The notes beneath the pieces were generated by a model. The model worked only from the letters and a program-made list of their open reading frames with translations. It was not told the origin of the DNA and ran no database searches. A stretch of 64,000 nucleotides of DNA, from the NCBI GenBank assembly GCA_015179025.1, contig WHUX01000161.1:1-64000 (forward strand), given 5' to 3'. The DNA comes from Terfezia claveryi (lineage: Eukaryota; Ascomycota; Pezizomycetes; Pezizales; Pezizaceae). Below, piece by piece: positions 43,877 to 54,650 of the stretch (position 1 is the stretch's first letter; the number at the start of each line of letters is the position of its first letter). The position numbers and the translations under genes are program-made.

Positions 43877-44191
43877 ATGTCGTCCGATAATCAGAACATT
43901 ACACCCCGTTTAGCTGCAGTGGCAATCGAGCTACGGGGCGCAGACTCCATTCTCAGAGAAGCTGAAATAGAAGTCTTCATTAAGCAAAGAAAAGATGAGG
44001 CTATCACACTAATGGAAAGACTATCTAATATCGTGCTAGCGGTAGAGCAGGACCTGAGAGAGATCAAAGATCTTCCAAAACATGAAGAAGATGCTGCAGA
44101 TATGATTAAGACTTTGGAGGAATTTTCGGAAATTACGCGTTCGGCCATAAGGGCTATTGAAGGAGGAATTGAGAAATTGGAGAAAAAGTAG
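43877..44191 (+). CDS. Small helical protein, family 2 (MSSDNQNITPR), 104 aa
   Basis: Function unknown. Same first 22 residues as the 19-kb gene, then EVFIKQRKDEAITLMERLSN, a conserved REIKDLPKHEEDA segment, and a divergent ADMIKTLEEFSEITRSAIRA region before GIEKLEKK. The pattern of leucines and charges suggests two or three helices. No signal peptide, membrane helix or catalytic motif. TATA box at 43711-43718; five 12-bp repeats lie in the leader. The immediate 3' flank (15-bp repeats, then an element leader) is shared with the other copy and nearly identical. Confidence 0.8.
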   Translation: MSSDNQNITPRLAAVAIELRGADSILREAEIEVFIKQRKDEAITLMERLSNIVLAVEQDLREIKDLPKHEEDAADMIKTLEEFSEITRSAIRAIEGGIEKLEKK

Positions 44192-44227
44192 TTGGGGTCA
44201 GCGGGTTATTGTAGCTGGCTATGGAAA

Positions 44228-44291
44228 TGGGCGAGATTGTGAGTAGCGAGATTGTGAGTAGCGAGAGTGTGAGTAGCGAGATTGTGAGTAG
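44228..44291. repeat. 15-bp tandem repeat gcgagattgtgagta, four copies
   Basis: Counterpart of 19398-19489 with two fewer units and one substituted unit (gagagtgtg). Confidence 0.9.
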
Positions 44292-44640
44292 TCTAGAAGA
44301 ATATTTGAATTTATAGAAATGGGGAGATCATGAGTAGTCTAGAAGGATATTTGAATTTAAAAGCTTGATGAGTATTATAAGTACTGCTGATTTCGTTATA
44401 GCAATTACATTTACCTGTGATAATCCCTGTGATAATCCCCGTAACCCCTTGCCAGCCCCATACGGTACGGTATCCGGTATAGCAAGTAGATGCCTCACCT
44501 AAATTGCTAGAACTGGTAAATTTTGGCTTGAGCAGTCCGGTATACCAAGGGTATATATAGCAAGGTTTGAGTGTAGTGAATCGGAGATCCTACGGCGTCA
44601 AAACAAAATTTTTCTGCAAGTAGGGGGGGGATACGATACC

Positions 44641-45547
44641 ATGTTCTCCCTAACGTTCTTTTCATCGAAAATGTCACTGGAAAACTTTGATGGGTCCCTG
44701 GCGAATCTCTCCTTATTTGATACCCAGATTCGTAACGCCATTAAGAGATTGGATATACCCGTTTACAATGGTGGATCTGTGAGGACTTGAGGACGAAGGA
44801 TGGCCGCGCTGATGCCAAGCCCAATTATTAGAAAGCTGGGTGAAAGTCTTTGCTCGGGTGTGTCCAACAAGTTCACAGGTGCGGCGGCACAATGGTGGGA
44901 CGATTATGACACCAAACCTGATAGCCCGCCAATCCAAATTGCTGCAAAAGCCATAGATGCGGGCCATGTGCCAGTGGGAACCGTGGAGGTTTCCCTTTAC
45001 GATTCCCTGGTAGCTAAATTCGACCAACTATTGATGCTCTCAGCAAGCAGAGCTGGGGCTCGAATCTTATCGATGAAATCCTCTAGATGAAAGCGTAATT
45101 CCCTTCGGAAGCCATGTCAACAGGCTGTGTACCAGTGCCGGCAAGACTGGTTGGGCCTTGAAAGGGGAATCCATCAGGAGCACCTTCCCGGACTGGCTCA
45201 AGAAAGAAGTTATAGTGACAGCAGCAGAGGAGGACATCTGGAAAGATATAGCTGCCAGCGTCAACACCGAGTTGATTGACCGTATGGACAAGACCTGCTC
45301 AACGTTTCGGAAGCCTGGCCACACAGCAGATGAGTGCAAGAAGGATAAGAAGGATGGCTCGAAAGACGGTAAGGATAAGAAGAGGAAGTGCCAGTTTTGC
45401 GGTTTCGAGGGCCACAATATCGTCGATTGCCGTAAGCTGAAGGGGGCTCAGCAACAGCTAAATCGTAAGCCTTTCCAACTCCAGTCTGCTCAATTCCAGA
45501 ACGCACAGCAGAATGCACACCACAATGATATCGACGAGCCTTACTAG
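44641..45547 (+). pseudogene. Retroelement gag relic with two zinc knuckles
   Basis: One frame from ATG 44641 (or 44671) runs to a TGA at 44788 and on to 45090; the rest is one frame over (45158-45547), so one stop and one frameshift break it. The middle has QWWDDYDTKPDSPPI, a capsid-like segment. The C-terminal part has CSTFRKPGHTADEC, a knuckle whose second Cys is Phe, and CQFCGFEGHNIVDC, an intact C-X2-C-X4-H-X4-C. No pol follows. The leader upstream (44460-44640) is shared with 19660-19840 through duplication A. Confidence 0.75.
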
Positions 45548-46069
45548 GATTACCTGTGGATACCAAGTTTGCCAATCCACCTGTCTTTCAGTCAGGTCTG
45601 CCCTCAAGTCCCTATTTGCTTTAAGCATGCCTTCTGATTTTGATAATAAGAACATCATCACACCACACCTACTATAGGTCGTGTTTTTACATATACAAAG
45701 CATACATATATATAGTTGTCAATACGGAGGAAAGGTATATATTTCCTCTGGCGCTAGATACAATCTAGTTTTGATAGCTTAGCATAATACGCTAGTTATC
45801 CAAAGTGTCTTCGATGAGCCTTTGCCCTGCTATCCTGATATTTCTTGAAATTCCTAATTGGGTTGGCTCTGTCGTTCGGTTTATGCCCACGTCCAGGCAT
45901 TAAACGCTAGCTGATTGAAGATCGGGTAAGGGGGGAGGAAAAGTGAAAGAGGGTAGAATATATCTAGTCGCCCTGGTGGGAGCAGGTTTGAACGTGAAAA
46001 GAGACGACACTGGCTGAGTCTCACGTGCCAAAAAAATATCATAAAGGCGTTTGACCATTTGACCAATCT
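45548..46069. other. No gene recognised
   Basis: Short frames only; atacatatatatag near 45703. Possibly a short remnant of pol after the gag relic. Confidence 0.35.
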
Positions 46070-46227
46070 CAACCTCCTCATGGCCATGTACTAATGCGTT
46101 ACATGACCTTAGACATCAACCAATATCACCCCCACTCTTCCCACATCTCCACCTCCTCATGGCCATGTACTAATGCGTTACATGACCTAGACATCAACCA
46201 ATATCACCCCCACTCTTCCCACATCTA
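46070..46227 (+). repeat. Tandem 78-bp duplication in the promoter of the 46-kb gene
   Basis: cctcatggccatgtactaat, gcgttacatgacc, atcaaccaatatcaccccca occur twice in a row (about 46073-46149 and 46150-46227) with a single-base difference. It contains CCAAT in each unit and lies 65 bp before the ATG, so it probably doubles promoter elements. Confidence 0.92.
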
Positions 46228-46291
46228 CCACAGCTACTGTAACCTCAATCCTCAACACACAAATCCCACTTTCCGCAACTACAACATAACA

Positions 46292-46597
46292 ATGTCCACT
46301 GTTGTCGAAACATGTTACTTGGAGATCATAGGCAACCTCCATAGATCAAACAACATAATCGCAGAACTTAAAGAGCAATTTTCAAAATTTACCGACGAAC
46401 TTCAAGAGCTCCATCGAATTGGATGCCAGGATCTGGAAGTGCTCAAATTTCTGTCAGATATGGATATAGATATAGAAGGAGATGATCTATCAAATGGAGA
46501 AGGAGCTGAGATGATTAACTGTGTGGAGACTATATTGTTGATGTTGCATGTGAAAATCCTACACTATAAGGAACAATTTAGTCTCATGGACCTATAA
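46292..46597 (+). CDS. Small helical protein, divergent family-1 member, 101 aa
   Basis: Function unknown. The ATG at 46292 is chosen because MSTVVETCYLEIIGNLHRSN aligns with the family start MSSAVETC; the open frame upstream covers the promoter duplication. Matches to the family are IIAELKEQFS, DLEVLKFLSD, the core SNGEGAEMI (one Asn of NNGEG replaced) and VETILLMLHVKI. A DMDIDIEGDD acidic insert sits before the core. It lacks the family promoter block and the CCACAA tract, but has a CA-rich leader (acaacataaca). Homology is moderately sure. Confidence 0.72.
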   Translation: MSTVVETCYLEIIGNLHRSNNIIAELKEQFSKFTDELQELHRIGCQDLEVLKFLSDMDIDIEGDDLSNGEGAEMINCVETILLMLHVKILHYKEQFSLMDL

Positions 46598-49465
46598 TAC
46601 CTGCTCGTATTTTAAGGGTGGGAAAATATTTTGATTTGGTTCTGAGGGATGTTTGGATTTAAGGCTTGAGTATTGATATCTATGTATTTGAGGTTGAGAT
46701 CGTAGTGAGAAGGTTTTGGGACGTTATTATGCAAGCACACAGTACTACACTTACCTTAAAGACCAGCACCCTTTAGACAACATGTATGTGACGAATGTAT
46801 GAATTTACTAATACTTAGGCACGTTTCACTGCTGTGTTATGGCCTACACAACCTGTCATGGCAGACAAGCTAGATGTGCATTTCGAATGGCCCACCTACG
46901 AGTTTTGAAGTCAACCACATGCTGACAGTACTGCTATCAATCAAGTAGATCGTAGTCATAATCACCTATATGTCTTGAATGAGTATCAATGTTTTATTAT
47001 AATTCACGGCATGACTTTGCGCCGGAAACCTTCTCAATATGCCAAAAAGTAGGGTAACATTGCATACCGACAGACCAGTTGGGTACGTAGAAAGAATTGC
47101 TTTCCTGATGCCACAATATATTAGGCTAGTTCTCATCTCATTAGTATTAACCTGAAAGAAAACTGAAACAAGAAATTTATAGACAAAAACATGTCCGTTC
47201 TCCGCGGGTACCATGGTGCAGCCAGCTTTTCTGGGGACTATGTTAGGAAGTATTATTCCCAATTTTGCAAAAAGATTTTTTGCCTACCGACTTTTGTCAA
47301 GCATTTAATGTACTTTCGGATTGAGTGCCAACCAGACTATCGGATTGACTATGATGTTAGGTTCCTACGCAGTTAAGATCGCCCAATATGAAAGCCAAAA
47401 GTAATATTATTTTATGGAAGGGTAGCTAATGTATGCATGCCACACCAACAGCAAGTTCACATTGAATCCTCTTCTAGCCTCGCTCTATCTTCACAAGAGC
47501 GCTCAATGCTGCAGTTCAACTATCAAATACATCCAACACACAAATATATTGTTAGCCTGAATTCTCCGGGTCACTTTCATCCTTTTTTATTAGAACTCAG
47601 TACTCATGTGCACATCCCTTCTGAGAGTTATACCGAACCACTGGGTCACTTTCCATTTCCTATTTTTGACTCTATAGTTCTGGCCATTACCGCTCTACCA
47701 GGGTCTGATCGAGACTACCTAGCCATTACCTGATGATTTTTGTACACATAGTCCCCTTGTCTCCTATATTTCATTCTAGAAATATATAAGCCTTCAGCCA
47801 CATCCTTGGCCCTACGCAATTCCAATGTTGTGCTACTTGACAGGGGCTCTTCAACTGCACTTTATTAGTCCTATTCTCTAGCTGGTCATAGATCCTTCAG
47901 ATCCAATGCCTTTCTCCAGTAGACCTATTCGTTTCACCTACGCACCTCCATTCCAGTTTCTATATTGATTCGAGAGTGCTTCACAGTACTGCGCTGATCT
48001 GATCCTCTACCGCGACTGCATTTATGCTTTTGGAACTGATCACTATATACTGCGAAACACTAACTACATAGAGAATCATCAAAGGGATCACCTCCAAAAT
48101 AACCTTCCGGATCGCCGCGGGGATCATCGCCCAAATCAACATTGAGTCTTGTTGGGAATCTCTCTGGAAACTTGCTGAGCACAGGAGGGTTTGTGCCAAC
48201 CAGACTACGTACTTGCTGAGCATCTCATAAGGAATCTCGTTCGGAAACCCGTTAGGAAATCAAGGCGGGAAACGTACTCGGCATCTCGCTGGGAAATCGC
48301 TAGGGATGCCTGCGTCCACGGAGATATATGGCATGCTCCTACCGAAGTCGCTGCTACACTCGCTGGCTGCCTAGATCAATGTTAGAAATGTTCACTAAAG
48401 GTAAAATCTCTCGGGCATAATATCTAGGGATACTCTTACCTCCTTCATTTCCTGCGTCCTGAGAGCAAAGGGATATTGGCTCCTGCGACTTAAATTGCTG
48501 CTTGCCTCCGGAGGTCAATGTTAGCAATTTTCAAAGAATGCTTCTGGAGTGATTTGAGTGGAATAGCTAACATCTCTCTCAGGTTCCAGCAAATGTGGAA
48601 AGGACGTAAGAGAACTCTTATATGGGCATACTAACATAGCTAACATAGCTCAGTGGGTTCCGGCGGGTACAGGCACAGAATACTCCCAGACAAAATTCTA
48701 CCCGCAGAGCTAATCTGTCCCAGGGCTAAGTAGATAAGGAAGCAATTCCGCAGGAATTGTAAGAGCACTCCCAGGCCTTGGGTACCGCCATAGCTAACAG
48801 CTTTCCCAAGGCTCTGCAAAGAACAAAGGTTTCAGCAGGAACACTTCTAGAACTGATTTTGCAGGCCTCAGCGTGGTAGCAGTACTCAAGAACACATTAT
48901 GCTGGCATAGTTAACATCTCTGTTCTGAGGCTTTTTATCTTCTCAGGCGTTTTCCCCTTCTCAGGTATGTTTTTGGCGTTTGCTCCCCGATTACCAGCAA
49001 GATTTCTAGTGGGTATATCATTAACGATACCCGCAACATTATGAACGCATTTGCCAGCAGCATCGGCACCAGCGGCATCGGCGCCAGCGGCAAGATTTCT
49101 ACCGATATTGGGAACGACAATACCAGCGATATTGCCAGTGAGTGGCATTCCCAGTAGCAATACCCTGTAACAAACTACATTATCAACAATATTACCAGTG
49201 GTATCCCAGCAAGATACCTAGCTCCCGGCTCAGGTTCCCTGGACTGACACCCTCCATTACCCATTATTTATGTACTTGAACATTTACAACGGTTCTCCGT
49301 TTTGGGAGGGCAACTCATTACACTATCTCAAGCAGGAAAGCCCCGCAGTGGTTCCTGTACAAAAATGAACAAATGCATATCTTCTGGTCCGTTGAGAAAT
49401 TCAGTCTATTCCGGAATGGACTGGCCTATACTGGTGGATTCCGCAACAGACCAGGCCACAACGGA
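46598..49465. other. Unassigned DNA with decayed repeats
   Basis: No recognisable gene. It contains the 16-bp word gtgccaaccagacta at 47325-47340 and 48193-48208, a phrase tagctaacatctctctc (about 48563) shared with 16298, a poorly ordered gctgggaaatcgctaggga repeat (48240-48310) and accagcggcatcggc repeats (about 49060-49100). Confidence 0.35.
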
Positions 49466-49648
49466 ATGGAAAATTTCGATCCGGAAAATTTCGTTAATTT
49501 AACACAGCGAATTTACGAAGAAGATAATGGCAGTATTAATTTAGATCAGTTTCACCTGCTAGGTTCCGCCCCATTTCGAACTGCAATTGAAGCATTCTCT
49601 GGGACTGCGCGTACCAAGTTTGAAGAGCAAATCAAGGTTGACCTTTGA
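49466..49648 (+). CDS. Hypothetical short frame, 60 aa
   Basis: MENFDPENFVNLTQRIYEED followed by FHLLGSAPFRTAIEAFSGTA and a Lys/Glu-rich end. The composition is protein-like and the size and acidic start recall gag beginnings in this window (MSLENFDGS). It could be a small gene or a truncated gag. No homolog is visible here. Confidence 0.25.
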   Translation: MENFDPENFVNLTQRIYEEDNGSINLDQFHLLGSAPFRTAIEAFSGTARTKFEEQIKVDL

Positions 49649-49729
49649 AAAGTAATTCCTTAAAATTCAATTTAAGTGCATGGTGACTTACAAGGAGTAA
49701 CAGAATACCTCCCAGATCTAAGTTTACTC

Positions 49730-49797
49730 ATCATGGTCCCTCGTCGGGACCGCATATGAGTAATTTAAAAATAAATAAAAATAAAAAATAAAAAAAA
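49730..49797 (+). mobile_element. LINE-type 3' tail
   Basis: GGTCCCTCGTCGGGACC hairpin, gcatatgagtaa, then an A-rich (aaat)n end. Confidence 0.6.
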
Positions 49798-51580
49798 GAG
49801 ATCTAAGTTTAAAGGCCGCAACAGGTGACTTACAAGCCATTAAGTCGCGATGGAATGAAGATGAGCTACGAAACGATGCACTATATTTTATTGCTGGCAA
49901 AAATAAAATGGGAAACGAGTAATTTTGGAGCATGATGTATTTGATGTTATCGCATACATGTTCATGATACTTTACTGCATGCAGGAAAGAATAAGACCCA
50001 TATTACTGTTGATGAGAGATATCATTGAGCAAGCAGAGGTTTGAGCTTCTGTTATGTACAAAACTATAGTTGACTCGGTTTCCACTCATACATTGCCACA
50101 GTGCACATATATGCCATTCCGGAACGGCCCTGCAGTAATGTCCATTCCGAAATATATTGAATTCCACAACGGTCCGGAACATACACACGGTGCAGCATGC
50201 AGGTTCCGGCTGAAGCCTATGTTTCATTATCTAGAATGAGATGGATATAGAAACAAATATTGGGGTAACAGCGCATGAGTCTGAAATAGAAAATCGGAAG
50301 TAAGTACTTAAATCTGCCTCCTGATGCACAACCTACTCTTCATGAAGCACGCGATTCGCAGGTGCTTCATGTGCTTCCTGTTCCTCCGTTTGTGCATCAC
50401 CGTAGAAATCTGCGCCTTGTGCTTCCCAGCGAGAACGTGGCTTGCATATGGCTGCATTCCCCTGGCGGCATGCTTGCGTGGTTAACTTCTAGCACTCCGC
50501 TCTAATATCTCCAACCACAACAATCACCACTACAATCACTAGCGGAATCAGCTTCAGAATTACCCATAAAATCACCAACAGAAACATTACCAGGATGAAT
50601 ACCTCCATTACTTGCCTATCCAATCCCCACTGCAATGTCTGTTAAAATTTAGACCACAAGAACCATCTCACAGCCGTCAGCACCAGTCTCACTTTACTGC
50701 ATGCAGCTATTTCCTGCACAGTGCTAGGTACAGCTCCCGGAGGAGCTTAAATTCGGTGCCGTGGCGCTGGTTCTATGGCGGCGGGAAGTGAACGAGAGCT
50801 GGACTCGACATTAGGGCCTGGCAGCATGCGGATTTCCCCCGCATATTTTGGTATATATATGTATAAATATGCATATCGCGACTATAGTAGAAGTCCCTTC
50901 GTAGTCTGGTTATCCCTTTGCGTTGGAGTGGGAACTGAAATCGGAAAACCGCTCACAAAGAAGATAAGGATTTTTGTAAGTGTGTACAAGGAGCTGCTGG
51001 TGCAATTGTTACGTCAGAAAAGTATTATATAAAGGAGCTTCGTCAGGAAATGTGAAAGGAAGTGCCTTGCTCCATGTACCGCGTTTTAGCAATACTGCTT
51101 CAGGAGCTTCCGAAGCTCCCGACGTAGACTTTGCAGTTGCTGATGCATTCCTTGTCCAGTGAGCTTTGAGAGATGAGAGGGAGCCTTGAAGGAGAGAAAA
51201 AGCTTGGTGGGGAGGAGGGAGGGCAGCTAGGAGGAGTGAGTTGAGAGTGCAGTATTGGGGTCATATCCGGCATATTAGGAGGAAAGAAATGTAGTGGGGT
51301 CTTTCAGGGTCTTCGATTGAAACGAATGCAATTGAATCGATCAGGGTATAGGAAGGATATTTGTCTCCTTGTTAAATTGGAGGGCAGTTTTTTGGTTGAT
51401 CTGATACGGGCAACCTGTCCTGCCCCCTTTTAGTCTAATTACCATTCATTCTATTTGTCATTTCCTCTCTTGCTTCTTTAGATATCTGCTGCAAATTCGC
51501 TGCAACCACGTTTTAGGCAATTAGGGTCTCGATTGAGGAAATTTTAACCTCCAACTGGTAGTTCTCATACTCACCCTGTC
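49798..51580. other. Unassigned DNA
   Basis: Short frames only. Related phrases around 49405-49465 and 50105-50185 (attccggaat, ccacaacgg) hint at a decayed short element. An 85-codon frame at 50775-51032 has no recognisable feature. Confidence 0.3.
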
Positions 51581-51589
51581 AGCCGTGCC

Positions 51590-51650
51590 CCCCCGCCCGG
51601 CCCCCCTCCCCCCCTCACCCCTCCCCCCCTCCCCCCTCTCCCACCTCTCC
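51590..51650. repeat. C-rich low-complexity tract
   Basis: Runs of C with scattered T and A, immediately before the 18-bp minisatellite. Confidence 0.9.
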
Positions 51651-51662
51651 CTTACCTATACA

Positions 51663-51955
51663 TGTCAGAGCGAGCGGCAGTGAGAAGAGCGAGCAGCAGT
51701 GAGAAGAGTGAGCAGCAGTGAGAAGAGTGAGCAGCAGTGAGAAGAGTGAGCAGCAGTGAGAAGAGTGAGCAGCAGTGAGAAGAGCGAGCAGCAGTGAGAA
51801 GAGCGAGCAGCAGTGAGAAGAGTGAGCAGCAGTGAGAAGAGTGAGCAGCAGTGAGAAGAGTGAGCAGCAGTGAGAAGAGTGAGCAGCAGTGAGAAGAGCG
51901 AGCAGCAGTGAGAAGAGTGAGCAGCAGTGAGAAGAGCGAGCAGCAGTGTGGAGAG
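51663..51955. repeat. 18-bp minisatellite gtgagcagcagtgagaag
   Basis: About 16 copies differing mainly at one position (gagtgagc versus gagcgagc). All frames are open because the unit is 18 bp, so the long open frames are not evidence for a gene. Confidence 0.95.
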
Positions 51956-51969
51956 CGGCCTATCCCATA

Positions 51970-52275
51970 TATATAATACGCGGCGAAGCCGCGATATTGA
52001 ACCCACCCATCAACTTGCTTAATACGCGGCGAAGCCGCGATATGGAACCCACCAAATTGCTTAATACGCGGCGGAGCCGCGATATAGAACCCACAACCCC
52101 TATATATAATACGTGGCGAAGCCGCGATATAGAACCCACCACCCCTATATAGAATACGCGGCGAAGCCGCGATATTGAACCCACCCATCAACTTGCCTAA
52201 TACGCGGCGGAGCCGCGATATATAACACATAACCACGCAATATTACCCTCAGCAGCTTGAATGCGCGGCGAAGCC
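51970..52275. repeat. Palindromic GCGGCGAAGCCGC repeats with ~20-25-bp spacers
   Basis: Seven copies of aatacGCGGCgaaGCCGCgatat (51975, 52021, 52062, 52110, 52154, 52200 and a partial one at 52261) spaced 41-60 bp. The GAA/GGA loop varies while the stem is kept, and one copy has a GT mismatch. Spacers are themselves related (gaacccaccatcaactt). It is not a CRISPR: the organism is eukaryotic and the spacers are not unique. Confidence 0.88.
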
Positions 52276-54599
52276 GCTTCTTAAAACTCACAACCCGATT
52301 TTGAGCCATAAGGTCGAATATACTTACTGAAAAGGAATTTTAGATTACCCGTTACCTGAAGTCTCTTGATATGGTTTTGAATCCTGTTTGTCACTACTTA
52401 TCTATTTTCGTTCTAGCCTGTCATACCTGATTTCATGCCACCTCAACCATCCAGTCTCAACCCCTTAGAATTATATCACCAAATTAGCAAAGCCTAGGCA
52501 ACATCATCCATTCTTCTACGGAGTGGTACGAGTTACGTCAGAATATACCAAAATATATGGAAGAAAACCTACCGGCATTAGCAGCCATCAAGTATGAACC
52601 AGTTATACCCACTATACGATTACTTAGGCTTCATGTGGTAGACCATTAATAGGTCAGAGGCTGCTAGAGACACATCGAGATAGGTCACACTTAAGTGGGA
52701 TGAACAATTTCTCACCCCTGGTGATGAGAAAGCAGTTGCAGACACGTAGGAATGATGGGCAGATGTAGGATTTCATACGAACTCTCCCAGCAGCACCCAC
52801 CCGCTAGAACCGCTCCCATTCATATCGTTGGTGTTGACTGACCTAATTGGTTTCTTGGTTGTGACCTGGGGTTCAAGAAGATATATATTCTATCAGGAGG
52901 GGGCAGAAGCATATTGAGTTGCAAGATTTTCTCTGATAACTTGCCAATCTTGTCATGAAGATATCTCTCAGCAGAATATATGGAATTGCCGTGAGAAGGG
53001 TATTATCGTGGGCCAGCATTGTCACACGGACTACAATGCCATTATGCGAGTTGGAGGTCAAGCCAGTACACACATGCAGGTTCTGGTGAATTTTGTTGTG
53101 TCGGAAACTGTCAGCGCTGCTTGAGCAGATATCCAACCCTTCTTTCTGGCAGAGAAATCCCACTGGCAGTATAATTATCCGGAAGGGGGGCTACAAAGGT
53201 TGCAGTTTGTGACAGCGGGGGATCTTGAGCTGGGTGGGTCGAGCACTTTAAACCATCAGTGATTCTCGAGTTGAAGCCCCTCGCTCTTCTATTATGGAAG
53301 GCCACTTTTGACATTATAGTATTCATAGAGGTTTATAGCATGCATTGCGTGCTGGGGGTATTGCGAGAATCCCGCTGCTGGCCAATCGATCGTGGTCTCT
53401 TACCCATCCTTACAGCTACGCAATGTTTCAAACTCAGCAATCAATATCCAGGCATTCGATACATCTAGTCGGCTCAACGCACGCTCCTACAGAGTTGAAG
53501 AGATCATTCAATCCCAATTAGGCATTGATGAAGAAGGAATGGGTATATGGGCTTGTTGATTTTCTATGCAGACACCTTCAGCAAGATCCAGTTCTGACAG
53601 ACAAGTATGTCAATGATGGAATTAAGAAGGTTGTGGAGGAAGAGGCAGAAAGGATTGAAAAGAGCGGTAAGAAAAGGGTTATAGGAAGGCTCATGAGAAT
53701 CAGTGGAAAGTCGTATAGAGGTTGCAGTACCGCTATGGCAAGCTCAGTGCACAGAGATTGATACAGCCGAGACTGCTGCTAAGCAAGCCACTGACAGAAA
53801 GCAATACCCCAGCATTAAGAGACTACTAGGTGGGGTACATATCAGAGTTAATGATTATATCTGTAGTGGTTGAGGATGGGGAGGGGGGAAGGAGTTGGGG
53901 GTTGATAGAGAGGTTGAAGATGAGGTTAATGTGGTTGCAGAGGTTAGTATTTCTACATAATACACAATTCCCTACTGGTGGATCAGTTTAGAGCCCTCTT
54001 GTCCTACATTGATTTGAAATGCATAGAGACGCATAGTTAAGGTATCCTCACAGTCATTGACTCATTAGCATACACGAATGGGAGTTGGAGAGGTGAGGGA
54101 GTATTAGCGAGGAGAGTATATTACAACGGTGTGTCGGACTTTCTGTTGATTGTGGTGGAAAATAATAGTAACCATGTTGCAGTACTTAGTTGTTTCCATA
54201 TTTGTAGATTATGCGTTGGGTATCTCACATATTGTTGGCCCACAGCTTCTGGCAATAGGACTGTGTGGGTTTTTGAATTGTCTGAATAATTTGACACCCG
54301 GTTTAACAATGCATCTTCTAAAGTCGAGTTATGACTTATTAGAACATTATACCTCTAGATATGACCCTTTACCCTATTAGCAGTTTGGGATATTCTAACT
54401 CAAGGAGTATCTTAATTATTTCTGCAAATGGGTCTATTTTGATTGTAAAGGTGCTACGTATTAAAGGCCATAGCACACCTCTGGCGGAGGACAACAATCT
54501 AACATGCCTGCAAATTAAAGAAGAGGAGCAATGAAAAAAGAAGTACCAATCACACGTAAGAGGAATAAGTAGGCTAAGAGCACCTAAAACAACCTTAGC
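52276..54599. other. Unassigned decayed DNA
   Basis: Broken frames with protein-like runs, for example a 78-codon frame at 53525-53761 with a charged KKVVEEEAERIEKSGKKRV stretch, but no domain that I can identify. This might be the remains of an old element or host gene. Confidence 0.3.
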
Positions 54600-54650
54600 T
54601 TGCTTTTTCGTTTTAAAAATACTCATTACTCCTATTCGGTTCCAGTAGAC
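54600..54650 (-). mobile_element. LINE-type 3' tail, minus strand
   Basis: The complement reads ggaaccgaataggagtaatg agtattttta; only the second half of the hairpin remains. This is the only minus-strand tail in the window. Confidence 0.5.

Larger units (their letters stand above)
42964..44755. repeat. Segmental duplication A, copy 2
   Basis: Partner of 18194-19955. Here the gag that starts near the duplication end continues beyond 44755. It contains LINE-type tails at 43010-43076 and 43390-43470. Confidence 0.92.

Noticed and set aside
46094..46291. N-terminal extension of the 46-kb gene (66 codons)
   Set aside because: It translates the 78-bp promoter duplication, and all paralogs start at the equivalent of 46292.
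50324..50485. 53-codon cysteine-rich frame starting MHNLLFMKHAIRRC
   Set aside because: Seven cysteines and a hydrophobic start suggest a small secreted protein, but there is no cleavage site, the DNA contains overlapping inverted tgcttcatg words, and there is no homolog or promoter support.
51652..52236. 194-codon minus-strand frame and others
   Set aside because: The 18-bp minisatellite and the hairpin array are open by periodicity.
51970..52275. CRISPR-like array
   Set aside because: Regular palindromic repeats with 20-25-bp spacers, but the spacers are similar to one another, there are no cas genes and the DNA is fungal.
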